A DNA stretch of 64,000 nt from Thermodesulfatator atlanticus DSM 21156 (lineage in GTDB: Bacteria > Desulfobacterota > Thermodesulfobacteria > Thermodesulfobacteriales > Thermodesulfatatoraceae), in contig NZ_ATXH01000007.1 of NCBI RefSeq assembly GCF_000421585.1, positions 1 to 64,000 of the forward strand. Reading direction: 5' to 3'. Shown in pieces: positions 1-8,027 of this stretch. Each line of letters opens with the position of its first letter. The first letter of the stretch is position 1. The notes under the pieces were generated by a model. It was not told the DNA's origin. It made no database searches and was given only the letters and a program-made list of their open reading frames with translations. Made by a program: the position numbers and the translations under genes.

Positions 1-107
1 CCGAGAAGATGAGAAACATGAGCCAGGAAGAAACTTCCTCCTGATGGAGTAATTTTTTCATCGGTGAAGTCAATTAGGATTTTTTTGATATATTGTCCAT
101 GGGGCAC
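1..107 (-). mobile_element. 5' end of a transposase-like gene, cut by the window edge
   Basis: Read on the minus strand, an open frame runs off the window at base 1. It encodes a segment (GQYIKKILIDFTDEKITP, then SGG and a hydrophobic stretch) that resembles the N-terminus of IS1380-type transposases, in which a FTDE..TP.GG motif is usual. The start is odd. The best ribosome-binding site (AGGAGG, near 107-112) points to an ATG at 100-98, but that ATG is in another frame and stops after eight codons. The two frames meet at a run of seven A's. A GTG at 107-105 is in the right frame but overlaps the binding site. Either the gene is expressed by slippage on the A-run or it is broken. The family call rests on a short stretch only. 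Confidence 0.4.
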
Positions 108-208
108 CTCCTGGGTGAAAATATAAGTTTCGTGTTTCCTTTGAAATATAAAAGAGAGGTACCCCTTTCTCATCTCTTATCCGGACCTTAAGGTAGCAAT
201 ATAAGTTT

Positions 209-1858
209 CTATCTGTCTATTTTCGATAAATACTTTTGAATTTCGTCTTTAAGGGCGTGGCGGGTGGGATAGGTCTGGATAACTTCTTCCAGATGGGCCT
301 TTATGGTTTCTTTCCCTAGATAATCTTTGAGTGGATAGATAGATCTGATGAATTCTCGATAAAGCCTGCGGTTCGGATTATATGTCTCAAGCATGAGATG
401 AGAAACTTCAAGAAGTGTCTTGGCAGCTTCTTTGGCAATCTCGTGAGGAAGTTCCTCTAACATACCAACCACATTTAGAAATGTATCAGGGAACTTTCCA
501 ACTCTTTCTTTTTCTTTTTTTAATGTATCAAGCCATGCTGAAAAATCTCCTTCTTTAAGCAAAAAGGTCAACAATTCTTGCCCTTTTAAAAGATTTTTGG
601 CTTCTCGTTTAAGTTTTTCCCACTCGTCAGGAGAGGCAAGCTTTTTCATATCCCAGAGAAAATTGAGAGAAGGCGCGGTAGTGAAAAAAGAGTAATAAAT
701 TTTTAAGGCTTCTTTTTTTCGGCCAAGTTTTTCCAGAATGAAGGCCTTTTTCGTAAAAAAGTGAAATTTGTTGGGTGTTTTTGATGAAAGCACCCTCTCA
801 ACGAATTTAAGAGCTTCTTTATAATCCTCTCGCTTTATAAGTTCTTCAAGGTGAAAGTCTGCTAGGGAAAAATCGGTGATGTTTGCGTTGACAAATTCTT
901 CATACTTTTCAGGGAAGAATTTTAAAAGGATTTTAGCCTTTATAGTCTCGCCATATTTCAGGTTATCAACGAAAGCAAGTAACTTTTTGGCTGCTTCCTG
1001 GCTGTCAATCACTTCCGCCATAGAATCAGCTATTTCGTAATGTATGTCAAAGTCGCGATAATCTTTCTTTTTTCCTTCTTTCAAAAGGTAATCCATAACT
1101 TCTTTTTTGCCCCCGGAATAAAGAAGTTTGAAAATTTCAAGCACCTCGCTAACTACATTTCCAGTGGAACCAGCGGAATCGTCCATGTTTTGCAGATTTT
1201 TTACCCAGCCAGAAAGCACGCTTTTTGCTATAGCACAGGCCTCTTCAAGCTTTCCTGCATTGATAAGCTTCCCAGCAGTAAGGAGTAACTTCCCCACTTC
1301 TCGTTCAAGTTCCATGGTGGCATAGTAGTCGATAAATCCGTGTTTTTTGTAGCTACTTACTAGGTGCCTAAAGATGGCGTTGTATTTGGCCTCAAGGGTT
1401 TTACCCCCAGGATCAGCATAAAAAGCAAATCTTGCCAGCAGGGCATTTCTCCATTCCTTGCTGTATCTTATTCCCTCTCTCACAAACTCTCTAAGTTCTT
1501 CGCAGGAAAGTTTTTCAAGTATTTCTTCGGCAAGTTCTGCTTTAGTTTTTCTTTTTCTTTTCTTAGTGGCCTTCTTAGCTTCTGTTGAAAGGAAATCATC
1601 ATTGAAAGCCTTTAACACCACTGCCACCACATGCTTGCAAACCGATCCATTATAAGGGCAACTGCAATACCAATCTATGATTTCCTGGTCTTTAAGCTCC
1701 ACTTCCACCTTATAAAAGGGGGCATAATTACCCTTAACTGCAGCTTTAACAATTCCATCTTTTACCTTAAAGCTAAGCAGGTCATCTTTATTCAGTATGT
1801 CTTTTGCCCTTTCAATTATCTGAGAAGGCACTTCTTTTAGAAACGCGTTTACTTTCAT
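209..1858 (-). CDS. SWIM zinc-finger protein with a helical repeat C-terminus
   Basis: A 549-residue protein. The N-terminal part carries a SWIM zinc finger: C65-S-C67 followed by C74-K-H76 (WYCSCPYNGSVCKHV), the CxC...CxH pattern of this fold. The rest (about residues 100-549) is rich in Lys, Glu and Leu and reads as long amphipathic helices of TPR-like type, with Lys-rich linkers near residues 95-105. SWIM domains bind DNA or proteins, but no enzymatic motif is visible, so the cellular role is unknown. It is transcribed on the minus strand and its start lies 15 bases from the stop of the bpsA gene, so the two are probably cotranscribed. Confidence 0.8.
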   Translation of the reverse strand: MKVNAFLKEVPSQIIERAKDILNKDDLLSFKVKDGIVKAAVKGNYAPFYKVEVELKDQEIIDWYCSCPYNGSVCKHVVAVVLKAFNDDFLSTEAKKATKKRKRKTKAELAEEILEKLSCEELREFVREGIRYSKEWRNALLARFAFYADPGGKTLEAKYNAIFRHLVSSYKKHGFIDYYATMELEREVGKLLLTAGKLINAGKLEEACAIAKSVLSGWVKNLQNMDDSAGSTGNVVSEVLEIFKLLYSGGKKEVMDYLLKEGKKKDYRDFDIHYEIADSMAEVIDSQEAAKKLLAFVDNLKYGETIKAKILLKFFPEKYEEFVNANITDFSLADFHLEELIKREDYKEALKFVERVLSSKTPNKFHFFTKKAFILEKLGRKKEALKIYYSFFTTAPSLNFLWDMKKLASPDEWEKLKREAKNLLKGQELLTFLLKEGDFSAWLDTLKKEKERVGKFPDTFLNVVGMLEELPHEIAKEAAKTLLEVSHLMLETYNPNRRLYREFIRSIYPLKDYLGKETIKAHLEEVIQTYPTRHALKDEIQKYLSKIDR

Positions 1859-1873
1859 TCGTCTAAAACGCGC

Positions 1874-2911
1874 TTAATTTTCTTCCATAAAAGAGGGAAG
1901 TGGCGTGGCCCAAGACTCGTCATCAAAATAAAGTTCTTTTAAATCTTTAGGTTTTTCAAAGGGCGGAAGAACTGGGCCTTCTATCACCTCAAAACGCACA
2001 AAACACGACTTATACCAGTCAACTTCAGGCAGAGGAAGTTCCATCTTTTTCATGATCTCGTAAGTACGGTAAAAGTCCTCCCAGCGGTTTTCCTGCTCTG
2101 GATAGGTGGTGAAGTCCCGCAAAATGTCTGTAATCACCATGCCTGCCGCAAGAATAAACTTCTGAAAATCAAACCATTTTCTCAAGGAAGCCTCTCGATG
2201 GGTAAACCCCATATACCCCACAGAACCAGGGCCTTTTAAGGCTTCGATACATCTGCCCACAAAAAGTTTAAGGCCTTTTTTGGTTTCTACCGGATCCGTA
2301 ACAAAGACATCAAATCTCTTGCGTAAATCTTCGTGCAATTCGTCGATTACGTTGTAATCATAAACCTCTAAATTGGAAACGCCTTCTTGTTCACAATAAG
2401 TGCGAATAAAATTGTTTATGCGTTCGTCTATCTCTACCACTACCACCCGTTTGGGCAGCCCGGTCAAAGTGGCGGCCACTGAAAATAAGTCGTCATCACC
2501 CAGAATAAAAATGTCGGTATTTTCAAGATCGCCTCTTTGATAGAGATAAACAACGCGTTTCATGGTATCGATGGGCCTTATAAATCCCTGGTCAAAGTCG
2601 CTAGTGGGAAGCGGCCGTCCCGCACAAATTTTGGCAAATTTTTCGTAGACCTTGGCAAAAAGGCCTTTAATTTCAACGCCCTGGCCACAAACATGGCAAA
2701 GGGTGTCTTCTAAAGGGTTTATATCAACATCTTTAGCAAGTTTTAAAACCTTGCCCTCCTGAACAATTAGGCCTTCTTTTAAAAGTTCCTGGACAACTTC
2801 AAAAAAAGCCACCAGATGAGAATCCTGATAATTTATCAATTCCCAAAAACTCATTGGCCTGGCTTTAAGAGCCCTGAGAATCTGATAACGAATGCGTTGT
2901 TTTTCTGTCAT
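1874..2911 (-). CDS. bpsA: N4-bis(aminopropyl)spermidine synthase (branched-chain polyamine synthase)
   Basis: A 345-residue protein matching the BpsA/DUF43 family, which transfers aminopropyl groups from decarboxylated S-adenosylmethionine to spermidine to make branched polyamines. The N-terminus is a winged-helix-like region (residues 1-65), followed by a Cys pair (LCHVCG, 71-76). The Rossmann-type catalytic core shows the family GDDD motif at 138-141, the acidic strand end VVVVEID (156-162) and DP.ET at 206-210. Branched polyamines are known from thermophilic archaea and bacteria, where they stabilise nucleic acids at high temperature, which fits a thermophilic host. A good ribosome-binding site (AGGAGG) precedes the ATG. 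The gene is divergent from nikR. Confidence 0.88.
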   Translation of the reverse strand: MTEKQRIRYQILRALKARPMSFWELINYQDSHLVAFFEVVQELLKEGLIVQEGKVLKLAKDVDINPLEDTLCHVCGQGVEIKGLFAKVYEKFAKICAGRPLPTSDFDQGFIRPIDTMKRVVYLYQRGDLENTDIFILGDDDLFSVAATLTGLPKRVVVVEIDERINNFIRTYCEQEGVSNLEVYDYNVIDELHEDLRKRFDVFVTDPVETKKGLKLFVGRCIEALKGPGSVGYMGFTHREASLRKWFDFQKFILAAGMVITDILRDFTTYPEQENRWEDFYRTYEIMKKMELPLPEVDWYKSCFVRFEVIEGPVLPPFEKPKDLKELYFDDESWATPLPSFMEEN

Positions 2912-3016
2912 GTTTTACCTCCTTGGCTTGCCCACGGATAACAAAGCCTTAAGCTTTTGACAAGAGGCAAATCAAAAGGGCTTTACAACCTGGGATGCCA
3001 TTACCAAATTGTTTTT

Positions 3017-3044
3017 TTGAGAAAATTTTTTCTTTTGGTATTAT
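3017..3044 (+). promoter_or_regulatory. Candidate sigma-70 promoter for nikR
   Basis: TTGAGA (3017-3022) and TATTAT (3039-3044) are separated by 16 bases and lie about 30 bases before the nikR ATG. The sequence in between is very A/T-rich. No clear NikR palindrome was seen, so autoregulation cannot be claimed. Confidence 0.4.
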
Positions 3045-3075
3045 TATCGCGAAATTTCTATAAGGGGGTACCAAA

Positions 3076-3498
3076 ATGGCAGAACTCTATCGTTTCGGGG
3101 TCTCAATGCCTGCTAAGTTACTTGAAGAATTTGATCGCTATATCGAACGCCGTCATTACACCAATCGCTCTGAAGCCATCAGGGACCTTATCCGCGAAAA
3201 GCTTGTAGAAGAAGAATGGCGTGAGAGTGACAAGGAAGTCATCGGCACCATCACTTATGTTTACGACCATCACAAAAGAGAACTTTCAGACCGCTTAATG
3301 GACATCCAGCATGACCATTACCAGGAAATCATCTCCACCCAGCACGTACATCTTGACCACGACCGCTGCCTTGAAGTTGTGATAGTAAAAGGAAAGGCTG
3401 AAGATGTCAAAAACCTTTCAGATAAAATAAAAGCCTTAAAAGGCATCATTCATTGCCAGCTGGCTATGACCACCACCGGGAGAAATCTTCCTGGATAA
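3076..3498 (+). CDS. nikR: Nickel-responsive transcriptional regulator NikR
   Basis: A 140-residue protein of normal NikR length. Residues 1-45 form the ribbon-helix-helix DNA-binding domain (YRFGVSMPAKLLEEFDRYI, then NRSEAIRDLIRE). Residues 55-135 form the ACT-like nickel-binding domain. The high-affinity nickel ligands of the E. coli protein (H76, H87, H89, C95) correspond here to H79, H90, H92 and C98, so the site is intact. It represses nickel uptake genes when nickel is plentiful. No nik or nickel ABC genes are in this window. LarB, encoded 26 kb away, makes the organic part of a nickel cofactor, and nickel hydrogenases would be likely targets elsewhere. Confidence 0.95.
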   Translation: MAELYRFGVSMPAKLLEEFDRYIERRHYTNRSEAIRDLIREKLVEEEWRESDKEVIGTITYVYDHHKRELSDRLMDIQHDHYQEIISTQHVHLDHDRCLEVVIVKGKAEDVKNLSDKIKALKGIIHCQLAMTTTGRNLPG

Positions 3499-4446
3499 TT
3501 ATGGATAAGAGGTAAAATTTTCGCCTGGTTTTGGGCGGTACCCCCTTACGAACTCTTCGGCCTTGATGCGCTTTTTCCCTTCAACCTGAAGCTCGCCAAT
3601 CTTTAATATCCCCTCTCCGGTGGCCACAAGGAGCTTTCCATTTTCAAGCCCAAGAATTTCCCCAGGGCTTGCTTTTGCGTCTTTTTTTTCGAAAGATGGG
3701 GCAAAAAATTTCACCAACTTGCCACGGAAATAGGCGTAAGCAGTGGGCCAGGGATCAAGGCCACGAATCAAATTGGCAAGTTCTTTAGCCGGGCGCGAAA
3801 AATCAAGTAGCCCGTCTTCTTTTTTGAGCATTGGTGCGTAAGAAACACCTTCTTCTGGCTGCTTTTGAGGGGTAAGTCTGCCTTCTTTTAGCAAGTTAAG
3901 TGCCCTGACTATGAGTTTGGCACCAAGTGCTGAGAGTTTGTCATGAAGGGTGCCTGCGGTGTCTTCTGGAGAAATGGGAAGAGACTCCATAAGCAGGATA
4001 TCTCCTGTGTCCATGCCCTCGTCCATTTGCATAATGGTAATTCCGGTTTCTTTCTCTCCAGCAATGATGGCCCAATTTATAGGAGCTGCCCCTCTAAATT
4101 TTGGGAGAAGCGAAGCATGAACGTTAATACATACGTAACGTGGAATTGTTAAAACTTCGCTGGGTAAAATTTTCCCATAAGCCGCCACCACGATCACGTC
4201 AGGATTGAGAGATCTTAATTCTGTGAGAAATTTTTCATCTTTTATCTTTTGCGGCTGAAGCACCGGAACCCCCCGCTCAAGGGCTAAAACCTTAACAGGT
4301 GGCGGCGTAAGTTTTTTACCACGGCCCGCAGGCTTATCAGGCTGAGTCACCACGGCGACGACTTCGTCTTCGCTATCAAGTAAGGCATTCAAAATGGGAA
4401 CCGCAAAGCTTGGGGTTCCCATAAAAACAAGGCGTAATTTTTTCAT
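3499..4446 (-). CDS. fmt: Methionyl-tRNA formyltransferase
   Basis: About 315 residues. It formylates the initiator Met-tRNA using 10-formyl-tetrahydrofolate. Visible family motifs are the N-terminal MGTPSFAVPIL, the basic loop TQPDKPAGRGKKL, and the active-site region NVHASLLPKFRGAAPIN (the HxSLLP..RG signature). This is followed by GITIMQMDEGMDTGDIL and a C-terminal OB-like tRNA-binding domain. An in-frame GTG lies upstream at 4458, but the ATG at 4446 is preferred: it overlaps the stop of the upstream ydbL-like gene as ATGA and matches the usual N-terminus. The stop abuts the end of nikR, which converges on it. Confidence 0.95.
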   Translation of the reverse strand: MKKLRLVFMGTPSFAVPILNALLDSEDEVVAVVTQPDKPAGRGKKLTPPPVKVLALERGVPVLQPQKIKDEKFLTELRSLNPDVIVVAAYGKILPSEVLTIPRYVCINVHASLLPKFRGAAPINWAIIAGEKETGITIMQMDEGMDTGDILLMESLPISPEDTAGTLHDKLSALGAKLIVRALNLLKEGRLTPQKQPEEGVSYAPMLKKEDGLLDFSRPAKELANLIRGLDPWPTAYAYFRGKLVKFFAPSFEKKDAKASPGEILGLENGKLLVATGEGILKIGELQVEGKKRIKAEEFVRGYRPKPGENFTSYP

Positions 4447-5000
4447 TTTCTCACCCACTTGCCAGGAGATTTTTCAATCCAGGTTCCTTTTGGCGCAGTT
4501 CGCTGCCATTCTTTGGCAAAAATCTGCTGAATCCTGGGAAGGTCTTTGGGCATAACTCCCAAAGCCTTCATAACTTCCTGGTAAAGGATCTTGCGGTCTT
4601 TATTTTCTGCTTCAAGAAGCCGCTTTACCGCCGCACGTTCTTTGAGCTTAAGACCATTAGGATTGCGCAGAACAATAAAGCCGTTTAGGGCTTCGCCAAA
4701 AACACCTCGCACAAGATAAGGCTTAAGCTTAGGGTAGCGGGCCTTCATACGGGCTTTCAGCTGCCTGATAGCAGGATTCGTAACCGCAAGCTCTTGTTGG
4801 GCATAGGCTACCTTGGGCCCAAGCTTTAAAAATGATTGATTATCTTCTGGCTTTGTCTCTTGCTTTTGTTTTAAGCCGCGCACCTCTTCGCTTATTTCTT
4901 TGGCGGCCTTTTCCACTTCTGCTGAAGGGAAATAGATGTTAATCGTTACACAGGACACAATTACTAAAGCAAGTAAACTAAAGATCATTTTTTTCTTCAT
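4443..5000 (-). CDS. YdbL-family (DUF1318) lipoprotein with a YnbE-like N-terminus
   Basis: About 185 residues from the ATG at 5000, which has a GGAGGG site upstream (a TTG at 5012 also opens the frame). The N-terminus is a lipoprotein signal ending in LVIVSC. It is followed directly by a short strand TINIYF and an acidic helix (SAEVEKAAKEISEEVRG), recalling the small lipoprotein YnbE. After a linker, the C-terminal part (residues about 85-185: FGEALNGFIVLRN, then GTWIEKSPGKWVRK at the end) matches YdbL/DUF1318. In E. coli YdbH, YnbE and YdbL form an operon, and YdbH with YnbE bridges the inner and outer membranes for lipid transport. Here the two small partners look combined, and the ydbH-like gene lies just upstream beyond an inserted toxin-antitoxin pair. 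Confidence 0.75.
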   Translation of the reverse strand: MKKKMIFSLLALVIVSCVTINIYFPSAEVEKAAKEISEEVRGLKQKQETKPEDNQSFLKLGPKVAYAQQELAVTNPAIRQLKARMKARYPKLKPYLVRGVFGEALNGFIVLRNPNGLKLKERAAVKRLLEAENKDRKILYQEVMKALGVMPKDLPRIQQIFAKEWQRTAPKGTWIEKSPGKWVRK

Positions 5001-5388
5001 ATTGCCCTCCAAGAATATTTTCTTTTTTCAACGGCAAAATCTTTATTCGTGCACTGTGCTCCTCTAAAACAATTAACGCCCCACTCTTCAAGTATTTGTC
5101 ATATTTGTTTAGCACCAAGAGAATTTTTGGAAAAATTTTTTGAGGGCGTATATCCAGAGTTCTAATCTGTATCACAGAAGGAAAATCAGCGTTTGTCGAG
5201 GCAAGGATAGAGCCAAAGTCTAAATCGTGGGTCAATATTATGTAACCGTTTGTCTTTGCCCAGAAAAATATTTCTTTATCTGTGGCATTTGGTTTTCCAA
5301 CCTTAGACCAGTGAATAGCGTTAAAACCAGCATTTTCTAAAAGAGAAGTTAACTTGGGAGATAAGTTCATATCTATCAATATTTTCAT
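4978..5388 (-). CDS. DUF5615-family PIN-like toxin
   Basis: A 136-residue protein beginning MKILIDMNLSPKLTSLLENA and carrying LTHDLDFGSIL near residue 55. These are hallmarks of the DUF5615 PIN-like family, putative ribonuclease toxins with conserved Asp residues (D6, D56, D58 region). It follows the DUF433 gene by five bases, the standard order of this toxin-antitoxin pair. Its last residues (ENILGGQ...) are encoded by one copy of a 29-bp repeat that also encodes the C-terminus of the YdbH-like protein. The gene overlaps the start of the ydbL-like gene by 23 bases. Toxicity is known only for some relatives. Confidence 0.85.
   Translation of the reverse strand: MKILIDMNLSPKLTSLLENAGFNAIHWSKVGKPNATDKEIFFWAKTNGYIILTHDLDFGSILASTNADFPSVIQIRTLDIRPQKIFPKILLVLNKYDKYLKSGALIVLEEHSARIKILPLKKENILGGQYEEKNDL
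4995..5023. repeat. 29-bp direct repeat, copy A, at the downstream edge of the toxin-antitoxin module
   Basis: This 29-base segment is identical in 28 positions to 5631-5659. On the minus strand it contains AGAAAATATTCTTGGAGGGC, so it encodes ENILGG in the upstream gene and supplies the GGAGGG ribosome-binding site and start ATG of the downstream gene. The two copies bracket the antitoxin and toxin genes, as expected if the cassette arrived with duplication of the junction. Confidence 0.9.
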
Positions 5389-5393
5389 GCTAG

Positions 5394-5636
5394 TTAAGCT
5401 ACTTCTTTTATCTTCGGATCGTAAATTTCGATCTCTTCTACCTTCCAGGCAGCAAATGCCAAAGCTTGATCAATATCTTCTTCTTCTAGATAAGGATACA
5501 ATTCTAAAATTTCTTTCTTATTCGTCCCTGAGGCAAGTAAACCTAAAATTGCCCCCACAGTAACACGTGTACCTCTAATACATGGTTTTCCTCCCATTAT
5601 ATTAGGGTCAAAAGTAATTCTATCTAACCCCTTCAT
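5394..5636 (-). CDS. DUF433-family antitoxin
   Basis: An 80-residue protein from the ATG at 5636, preceded by GGAGGG; a TTG at 5648 would add four residues. The sequence RITFDPNIMGGKPCIRGTRV followed by a short helical region is the DUF433 signature, a winged-helix-like antitoxin. It lies just before the DUF5615 toxin gene, which confirms the pairing. Its start overlaps the end of the ydbH-like gene by 17 bases. Like other antitoxins it probably represses its own promoter, but no promoter separate from ydbH is evident. Confidence 0.88.
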   Translation of the reverse strand: MKGLDRITFDPNIMGGKPCIRGTRVTVGAILGLLASGTNKKEILELYPYLEEEDIDQALAFAAWKVEEIEIYDPKIKEVA

Positions 5637-7986
5637 TTTGCCCTCCAAGAATATTTTCTATACGTCTAATCATTTCCTTAAAAGAAATGATGCCTCCTGG
5701 ATTTTGGTTTATCACATCCACCCCAAAAAGCCTGGGACCTTTAATGAGATATTCTTTGCCGTCTTTGTGAAACAAGCCTTTTAAATGAAAGAAGTCATTT
5801 TTGAGTTTACAACTAAATCCCAGCCTTTCATACCGCAAATTTTTGACAAACGGGACAAAAATAGAAGCCGAGCCTCCGCCAAGTTCTGCCATCTGGCGCA
5901 CGGCCTTAAGGCTAATGCGTCTTTTCCCTTGCCAGCTGGGATCGTCTTCCAGACGAAGCTCAAAACGCTCAGGAAGAGTACCCACCATTACCAGGTTATT
6001 GACTTCTCCTTTTAGCCTTCCCGTTATCCGCCCAAGGCCAAAGGTTTTGGAAAGAATCGCCAGGTCAAGGCCCTTTATCTCAAGGTTGCCGCCGTATTTT
6101 GGTAAGACTCCTGGTTCAAAGAAAATGTCGTGAAAGACCACCTTGCCGCGAGCTATCTTAACTTCTAACTCACCATCGGCTAAAAATCTATTTTCTTTAA
6201 AGAAAAGCTTTGAAAATTTGCCTGATGCTTCTGGCTTTAAAAAATCATAGGGCGCGGGCAAACGAGGCCTGATATCCGCTAAAAGAACGCGGTTTAAAAC
6301 GAAACTTTTAGTAGATAAATCGCCCTTGCCTTCTCCGACTGAAATTTTTCCGTCAAGCAGCGCCAGACTAAAAGGCGCAATAAAGACGCTTGGCGGACAG
6401 ATTTTCCCCTGTATGAAAAGCGGCCCGGCAGCAATCACCTGCCCTTTTACCTTACGCCAGGCAAGGGAAAAAGGATTGCACTTTCCTGAAAGCGAATAAG
6501 CCCCGTTAATCGCGACGTTTTCAAAAACATGGCCCTGATAAACGATATTTCCCGTGTAATCTGTCTTTATGGTGTCTTTTTGTTGGTCGAGGGTGAGGGT
6601 TCCTTCCAAATTTAGCCTTTCAAGCCAGGGGAATTCTTCTCCGTAAGCCTCTACGATGAGTGGCTTAAAAAAATCTTCTACTTTAAGCGCTACTTTGCTT
6701 TTTTCAGGGAGCCTTAACTGGGGATAAACTTCAAGGCCGTTTATCTCCGCATATAAAGGCCCGGTGATCTTGATCTCCTGAAAGCGAAGGCCTTTATCCT
6801 GATAATTTGCGTTAAAGAAAAGGGCCAGGGGCTTTTTTAATTCGTAATACCAAGGGGCAAAATAAAATTCCCCGTTATCAAGTAAAACTTCTCCGGCAAA
6901 AGCCAAAGGCTTATCAAACTTCAGGGTTATCTTTCCCTTAATGCTCAAGCCATCGGCTATTTCATCAGGAGAGAGCTCAAAACCAAAGTCATTCAAAGAA
7001 AATTGAACATCGGCCTTTTTAAGCGGCTCTTCTGAGGAAAAAGAAGCCTTTATTTTTCCTTTTGCTTTGGCACCAAAAGTTGAAGCTATCTCGCCGAAAA
7101 ATGCGTCACTTCCGGTAATCTCAGCGAAAATTTGCGTAAGATAGGGCTCTTTTTGGAAATTTCCTGAAAGCTTATAAGAAACCCTGAGTGCAGGCGTAAA
7201 ATCCCCAAGGCCTTTTAGAACAAACTCATAAGAGGCAGGAGACCACCAGCCCTTAAAACCTGTCTTACCTGAAAAGACATTCTGATAGCGGCCTAGCCCC
7301 AAATTTTTTATCACGGCGTTGCCTTTAAAATGTGCTATGTGATCAGGGCCAAAAGAAGTTGCTACTTTCAATTGCAAAAGCCCTGTGTCTATCTCTTCTT
7401 TTTTCAACCACCTCGGCAGTTTTGAGAAGTCAACTTTTAGCGCCAAAGAAATGGCTTCTTTCAAATCTTCAAAATTATATCTTTCTCTAGAGACTTGCTT
7501 TTTCTCTTGGGCAGGAAAGTTGAGAGCTAATTTCTTTTGAGTAGTGAAGCCTCTTAAAAAATCGCCAAGACCTTTTATTTCTGCCTGCTTAAGCCTTATG
7601 AAAGTTTCTTTTTCCCCGATGATGCGCCAGGTGCCTTCATCCAGATAAATCTTGGCAAGGTAAACCGGAAGTGAAGACGACTTGTCTTCCCCGGCGAAAA
7701 AGTTTCCGCCACTGAAGTTGCTCAAAGAGACCCTTAGCCCCCTTTCTTTCAGGGAAAAAGCAAAACTGGCCTCTTTCGCATCAAGAAAAAAGTCTTTTCC
7801 TCTTACGCTTAAACCAGAAAAATAGATTTTTCCGTTTTCAACCTTAAGGGTTTGAGCTTTAAGGGAGATGCCTTTTTCGGCAAGGAGCTTCTGGAAGGCA
7901 TAAAACAAAATAGCATCACGAAAGAGATAAAGCGCAAATAAAAAACAAAAAATAAAGCTCAGCAGAAAAAATAATTTCTTTCGCAT
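5620..7986 (-). CDS. YdbH-like AsmA-family intermembrane lipid-transport protein
   Basis: A 788-residue protein with one N-terminal membrane segment (about residues 5-27, LFFLLSFIFCFLFALYLF) and a very long beta-rich periplasmic part, as in the AsmA-like YdbH family (E. coli YdbH is of similar size). The C-terminus has the YdbH signature: ELGGGSASIFVPFVKNLRY, then GVDVINQNPGGIISFKEMIRRI. YdbH is known to cooperate with YnbE and YdbL to move phospholipids to the outer membrane, and a ydbL-like gene follows after a toxin-antitoxin cassette. The ATG sits only a few bases after the clpB terminator, with no ribosome-binding site visible, so how it is initiated is unclear. Confidence 0.85.
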   Translation of the reverse strand: MRKKLFFLLSFIFCFLFALYLFRDAILFYAFQKLLAEKGISLKAQTLKVENGKIYFSGLSVRGKDFFLDAKEASFAFSLKERGLRVSLSNFSGGNFFAGEDKSSSLPVYLAKIYLDEGTWRIIGEKETFIRLKQAEIKGLGDFLRGFTTQKKLALNFPAQEKKQVSRERYNFEDLKEAISLALKVDFSKLPRWLKKEEIDTGLLQLKVATSFGPDHIAHFKGNAVIKNLGLGRYQNVFSGKTGFKGWWSPASYEFVLKGLGDFTPALRVSYKLSGNFQKEPYLTQIFAEITGSDAFFGEIASTFGAKAKGKIKASFSSEEPLKKADVQFSLNDFGFELSPDEIADGLSIKGKITLKFDKPLAFAGEVLLDNGEFYFAPWYYELKKPLALFFNANYQDKGLRFQEIKITGPLYAEINGLEVYPQLRLPEKSKVALKVEDFFKPLIVEAYGEEFPWLERLNLEGTLTLDQQKDTIKTDYTGNIVYQGHVFENVAINGAYSLSGKCNPFSLAWRKVKGQVIAAGPLFIQGKICPPSVFIAPFSLALLDGKISVGEGKGDLSTKSFVLNRVLLADIRPRLPAPYDFLKPEASGKFSKLFFKENRFLADGELEVKIARGKVVFHDIFFEPGVLPKYGGNLEIKGLDLAILSKTFGLGRITGRLKGEVNNLVMVGTLPERFELRLEDDPSWQGKRRISLKAVRQMAELGGGSASIFVPFVKNLRYERLGFSCKLKNDFFHLKGLFHKDGKEYLIKGPRLFGVDVINQNPGGIISFKEMIRRIENILGGQNEGVR
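5631..5659. repeat. 29-bp direct repeat, copy B, at the upstream edge of the toxin-antitoxin module
   Basis: This is the partner of 4995-5023, with one mismatch in 29. It encodes the end of the YdbH-like protein (ENILGGQ) and provides the ribosome-binding site of the antitoxin gene. Confidence 0.9.
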
Positions 7987-7989
7987 AAT

Positions 7990-8020
7990 AAAAAGGCCGG
8001 GGGGAGAGTCCCCGGCCTTT
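7990..8020 (-). terminator. Intrinsic terminator of clpB
   Basis: A perfect 8-bp stem (GGCCGGGG 7995-8002 and CCCCGGCC 8010-8017) with a 7-base loop is followed on the minus strand by a run of T's (bases 7994-7990). It lies 10-40 bases after the clpB stop. Its tail ends only four bases before the ATG of the ydbH-like gene. Confidence 0.85.
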
Positions 8021-8027
8021 TATTTTA

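Noticed and set aside
2912-3075. NikR operator between bpsA and nikR
   Set aside because: No palindrome resembling known NikR sites could be made out; only a promoter-like pair was found.
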